Shown here: positions 6,366 through 9,020 of the stretch, piece by piece
Numbering within the stretch: position 1 is the stretch's first letter
Layout of the letters: each line of letters begins with the position of its first letter
Assembly (NCBI GenBank): GCA_017618495.1
Contig: JAFZUD010000134.1
Location: 1-9,020 of the forward strand
Length of the DNA stretch: 9,020 bases
Source of the DNA: Bacilli bacterium
GTDB taxonomy: Bacteria > Bacillota_I > Bacilli_A > RFN20 > CAG-826
Reading direction: 5' to 3'
Made by a program: the position numbers and the translations under genes
The notes under the pieces: generated by a model
Database searches by the model: none
The model's input: the letters and a program-made list of their open reading frames with translations, nothing else
What the model was told of the DNA's origin: nothing

Positions 6366-7562
6366 TTACTTGACCTCCTCTTCTTCTACTGCCGCTTCTG
6401 CTTCTGGCGGTAGTTTGACTTTCTCAACTTTGGAAGTGAAAAGGCTCTTGATGAACTCAGTGATCTTCATTTCCTTTCCACCCTTGTTGATAAGAAGCTT
6501 ATATTCGACGAAGAATTCGCATCCGATGATGAAGAAATAGATGAGACCGATGATGAGGTTTGGAGTGGCGTCATTCATGATGTTGTTGTCGCTTTGGACC
6601 TTGGTCATGCCTCTAGTGATGAAGACGATGAAGAAGGAAGTCCCAGCAGCGATGATTGGATTGAATTTGGCAAGCCAAACCGCCATGATCGCGGTGAAAC
6701 CCATGTTGTTGCCGGTCTCAGGAGTGACGGTGAAGTCGACGCCGCAAGCAAGCAAGCAGCCGATGAAGCCGCAAAGAGCGCCGGAAACGACAATGGTTCT
6801 GATGATGACCTTCTTGACGTTGATGCCAACGTAACGGGCGGTATTCATGGATTCGCCAACGACGCTAAGCTCATAGCCATGCTTGCTGAACTTGAGGTAG
6901 TAGACCATGAAGCCAAGAAGGACGGCGATGATGATAATGATGAGCAAGCTGCCATTGAATAGCTGTGGGAAGTGAGCGTCATCGATTCTTGGGATGACGT
7001 GCGACCCGATTGGATATTTGAACATGATGTAGGCGTTAACTAAACCAACGGAAACGTAGTTCATCATGAGGGTGAAAAGCGATTCGTTGGTGTTGAACAA
7101 AGCCTTGAAGATGGCTGGAATAGCGGCCCAGACGGCACCAGCGAGGATGGCAGATGGGATCATGATGAGGAGAACGACCGCATCAGGATAAACGCCGCCA
7201 AGATTGATCATCAAGATAACGGAAACCAAAGCGCCGATGATGATCTGACCATTACCGCCAAGGTTCCAGAATTTCATTTTGAAGGATGGGATGAGAGCGA
7301 GGCCGACGCCTAAGAGAAGCACGCCATCGCGAAGGAAGTCCCAGATTCTCTTCTCGGTTCCGAACGAACCGACGAACATCGAGCCGATCGCGTCGAATGG
7401 GTTGACGCCATATGAGATGGTCAAAATGAGAAGGCCGATGAAAAGGGCAACGATGATGAAGCCGAATCTGATCAAAATGGATTGCCAAAGAGGCATATCA
7501 AAACGTTTTTCAACGTGGAAGAGCTTGCTCTTTTCTTTTTTCGCTGTCATTTTCTCAGGCAT
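6366..7562 (-). CDS. Nucleoside-type ABC transporter permease 1
   Basis: A 398-residue BPD_transp_2 permease, equivalent to NupP/YufP. A basic N-terminal segment of about 28 residues precedes the first helix (about 31-50). Family motifs are FWNLGGNGQIIIG (98-110), TNESLFTLMMNY (158-169; family NE-x-x-T-L-M-x-N-Y), the ATPase-contact loop VVGESMNTARYVGIN (234-248), and FTAIMAVWLAKFNPI (289-303). The C-terminus carries an extra cytoplasmic tail of about 40 residues (359-398), basic then acidic, ending EAAVEEEEVK. ATG 7562 overlaps the ATPase stop by 8 bases and has an AGGAGGT site 8 bases upstream, so this start is preferred over Met5. It should assemble with permease 2 and the ATPase as an importer fed by a lipid-anchored binding protein, whose gene is not in the window. 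Confidence 0.93.
   Translation of the reverse strand: MPEKMTAKKEKSKLFHVEKRFDMPLWQSILIRFGFIIVALFIGLLILTISYGVNPFDAIGSMFVGSFGTEKRIWDFLRDGVLLLGVGLALIPSFKMKFWNLGGNGQIIIGALVSVILMINLGGVYPDAVVLLIMIPSAILAGAVWAAIPAIFKALFNTNESLFTLMMNYVSVGLVNAYIMFKYPIGSHVIPRIDDAHFPQLFNGSLLIIIIIAVLLGFMVYYLKFSKHGYELSVVGESMNTARYVGINVKKVIIRTIVVSGALCGFIGCLLACGVDFTVTPETGNNMGFTAIMAVWLAKFNPIIAAGTSFFIVFITRGMTKVQSDNNIMNDATPNLIIGLIYFFIIGCEFFVEYKLLINKGGKEMKITEFIKSLFTSKVEKVKLPPEAEAAVEEEEVK
6373..6379 (-). promoter_or_regulatory. Shine-Dalgarno of permease 2 inside the permease 1 gene
   Basis: AGGAGGT on the minus strand, 8 bases from ATG 6364. It lies within the last codons of permease 1, where GAG-GAG-GTC-AAG encodes EEVK just before the stop. 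This fixes the start and implies translational coupling. Confidence 0.85.
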
Positions 7563-9020
7563 TCTCTTTTACCTCCTCTCCCTTTTCTTTTTCTTCTTCG
7601 TCTTCGATTCTGGTCATGAGCAAACCAACTTCTTCTTTGGTTGTCGTTCTGGCATCGACGATGCCGGTGACCTGACCTTGGCACATGACAAGGATGCGGT
7701 CGCAGAGGGCGAGAAGGACATCAAGGTCTTCGCCGACGAAGATAACGGCGCTCCCCTCCTCTTTCTCTTTGTTGAGGAGGTTATAGATGAGGTAAGAGGA
7801 ATTGATATCAAGTCCGCGGACCGGATAGGCGGCCATAAGGACTTTTGGCGAAGAGGCGATTTCTCTTCCGACGAGGACTTTTTGGACGTTTCCGCCAGAG
7901 AGTTTTCTAACTGGTGTATGAAGGTTTGGAGTGACGACATCGAGTTCGTTGACGATCTCTTCAGCAAGGGCTTCAGGTTTCTTTCTGTTGAGCCTTGAGC
8001 CTTTGCCTTTGCGGTAGCTGCGAAGCATCATGTTGTCGACAAGGTCCATATTTCCGACTAGGCCCATGCCAAGACGATCTTCAGGAACGAAGGAAAGACG
8101 AACGCCGAGTTCGCGGATCTTGCGTGGATTGAGGTTCTTGAGGTTATAGACTTCATCCTCATTGAAGAGGACTTTTTCGGTGTTGACGAGCTCTTTGATC
8201 TTTTTGATGCTCATGCCGGCGAAGGAGACTGGGGTTCCGTCTTCATAGTGGAACGCTCCATTCTTGGCCATGGTGACGACCTCGCGGAAGGTCTTATGGA
8301 AGAAAGAGACCGGAAGGTTCTTCTTTGGGCGGTTGAAGATGACGTCGCCCTTGTATCCTGGCTTAAGACCGGCGATGGCTTCGAGAAGCTCACGCTGACC
8401 GCTGCCAGCGATGCCGGCGATGCCAAGGATCTCGCCTGAACGGGCGATGAAGCTGACGTCGTTGACGACTTTGGTGCCGTCCATGTTGCGGAGATTGAGG
8501 TGCTCGACAAGGAGACGATCCTGAACGTTAACAGGTTCGGTACGATCGATATTGAGGGTGGTTTTCTTACCAACCATCATTTCGGTGAGTTTGTTTTCAT
8601 TGGTCTCACTGGTTTTTACGGTGGCGATATATTGGCCTTTGCGGAGGATGGCGACTCTGTCAGAGATCTCCATGACCTCGTTAAGCTTGTGGGTGATGAT
8701 AATGATGGTCTTTCCGTCTTCTCTCATGTTCTTGAGAACGGCGAAGAGGTTTCTGATCTCAAGAGGAGTGAGAACGGCGGTTGGCTCATCTAGGATGAGG
8801 ATCTCAGCGTCTCTATAAAGGACCTTGATGATCTCAAGGGTCTGTTTCTCAGAAACGGAAAGCTCATAAACCTTTTTGGCGAGGTTCAGTTCGAAGCCGT
8901 ACTTGTCGGAGGGATTGACAGTAGCCTTCACACTGGCCATCCACGCATCAATCTTCATGTTACCCCGATAGCCATACTCATCGACATATACCTGTCGTCC
9001 GGTCTGCTTGTAGTAAGAAC
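7555..9020 (-). CDS. Nucleoside-type ABC transporter ATPase (two NBDs), 5' end outside window
   Basis: The minus-strand frame is open to the right edge, 20 codons past the ATG at 8958 (upstream residues include TGRQVYVDEYGYRGN), so that ATG is internal and the start and first Walker A lie outside. Numbering from Met 8958: NBD1 shows signature LSVSEKQ (33-39), Walker B ILILDEP (53-59) and H-loop His90. NBD2 begins near 148, with the degenerate P-loop GIAGIAGSGQRE (179-190) usual for this family, VPEDR (291-295), a good signature LSGGNVQK (353-360) and an altered Walker B-like VLMAAYPVRGLD (373-384). This matches NupO/YufO-like double ATPases that power nucleoside import. Oddities are an extra segment of about 65 residues at 210-275, Ser for the usual Gly in the NBD1 signature, and a strongly acidic tail (451-463). 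The TGA stop overlaps the permease 1 start. Confidence 0.93.
   Translation of the reverse strand, partial: SYYKQTGRQVYVDEYGYRGNMKIDAWMASVKATVNPSDKYGFELNLAKKVYELSVSEKQTLEIIKVLYRDAEILILDEPTAVLTPLEIRNLFAVLKNMREDGKTIIIITHKLNEVMEISDRVAILRKGQYIATVKTSETNENKLTEMMVGKKTTLNIDRTEPVNVQDRLLVEHLNLRNMDGTKVVNDVSFIARSGEILGIAGIAGSGQRELLEAIAGLKPGYKGDVIFNRPKKNLPVSFFHKTFREVVTMAKNGAFHYEDGTPVSFAGMSIKKIKELVNTEKVLFNEDEVYNLKNLNPRKIRELGVRLSFVPEDRLGMGLVGNMDLVDNMMLRSYRKGKGSRLNRKKPEALAEEIVNELDVVTPNLHTPVRKLSGGNVQKVLVGREIASSPKVLMAAYPVRGLDINSSYLIYNLLNKEKEEGSAVIFVGEDLDVLLALCDRILVMCQGQVTGIVDARTTTKEEVGLLMTRIEDEEEKEKGEEVKENA
7571..7577 (-). promoter_or_regulatory. Shine-Dalgarno of permease 1 inside the ATPase gene
   Basis: AGGAGGT on the minus strand, 8 bases from ATG 7562, in the last codons of the ATPase (GAG-GAG-GTA-AAA, EEVK). 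The spacing is identical to that of the permease 2 site. It decides the start of permease 1 and suggests coupled translation. Confidence 0.85.

Noticed and set aside
7279..7998. 239-residue plus-strand reading frame antisense to permease 1 and the ATPase.
   Set aside because: Shadow of two genes with clear family motifs; low-complexity translation, no ribosome site.
8956..8958. ATG at 8958 as the start of the ABC ATPase.
   Set aside because: The frame stays open to the edge, the upstream residues fit the family, and starting here would remove the NBD1 Walker A; the gene clearly begins outside the window.
1..9020. CRISPR arrays, tRNA/rRNA genes, insertion sequences, phage or attachment sites.
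   Set aside because: Looked for on both strands; no regularly spaced repeats, cloverleaf, transposase/integrase motifs or flanking direct repeats were found.

Overview
The window looks like chromosomal DNA from a low-to-mid GC Gram-positive bacterium (Bacillota). It is perhaps one of the uncultured, small-genome Bacilli/Mollicutes-like host-associated lineages, though that finer placement is a guess. Supporting signs are AGGAGG-type ribosome sites, a lipoprotein with a short KK signal peptide and LGSC lipobox, a BMP/NupNOPQ-type nucleoside ABC transporter operon, a TIGR02206/YwaF-like membrane protein and an M32 carboxypeptidase. UGA ends the ABC ATPase gene directly over the next start codon, so the code is the standard bacterial one and not the Mycoplasma code.

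Layout from left to right: (1) 1-806, minus strand, the N-terminal part of a lipoprotein running off the left edge. (2) 807-1164, a 358-base divergent gap. It holds the lipoprotein promoter and a stretch dense in inverted repeats, including four copies of one 8-mer, which could fold as a multi-helix RNA leading into the next gene. (3) 1165-2775, plus strand, an adenylate-forming acyl ligase with unusual core motifs. (4) 2858-3724, plus strand, a seven-helix YwaF/TMEM164-like membrane protein, then an intrinsic terminator. (5) 3807-5288, plus strand, an M32 metallocarboxypeptidase with its own Shine-Dalgarno and a strong terminator. (6) 5333-9020, minus strand, a tightly packed operon read right to left: a double-NBD ATPase (5' end outside the window), permease 1 and permease 2. 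The substrate-binding lipoprotein usual for this transporter is not in the window.

Functionally, the right half is a nucleoside (or related small-solute) importer. The M32 enzyme trims cytoplasmic peptides. The ligase and the membrane protein next to it may form a two-step module in which one activates an acyl group and the other transfers it in the membrane; this is inference only. No tRNA, rRNA, CRISPR array, transposase or phage gene was seen. The most attractive leads are the structured gap at about 889-1111, the ligase/membrane-protein pair, and an inserted segment of about 65 residues in the second nucleotide-binding domain of the ABC ATPase.
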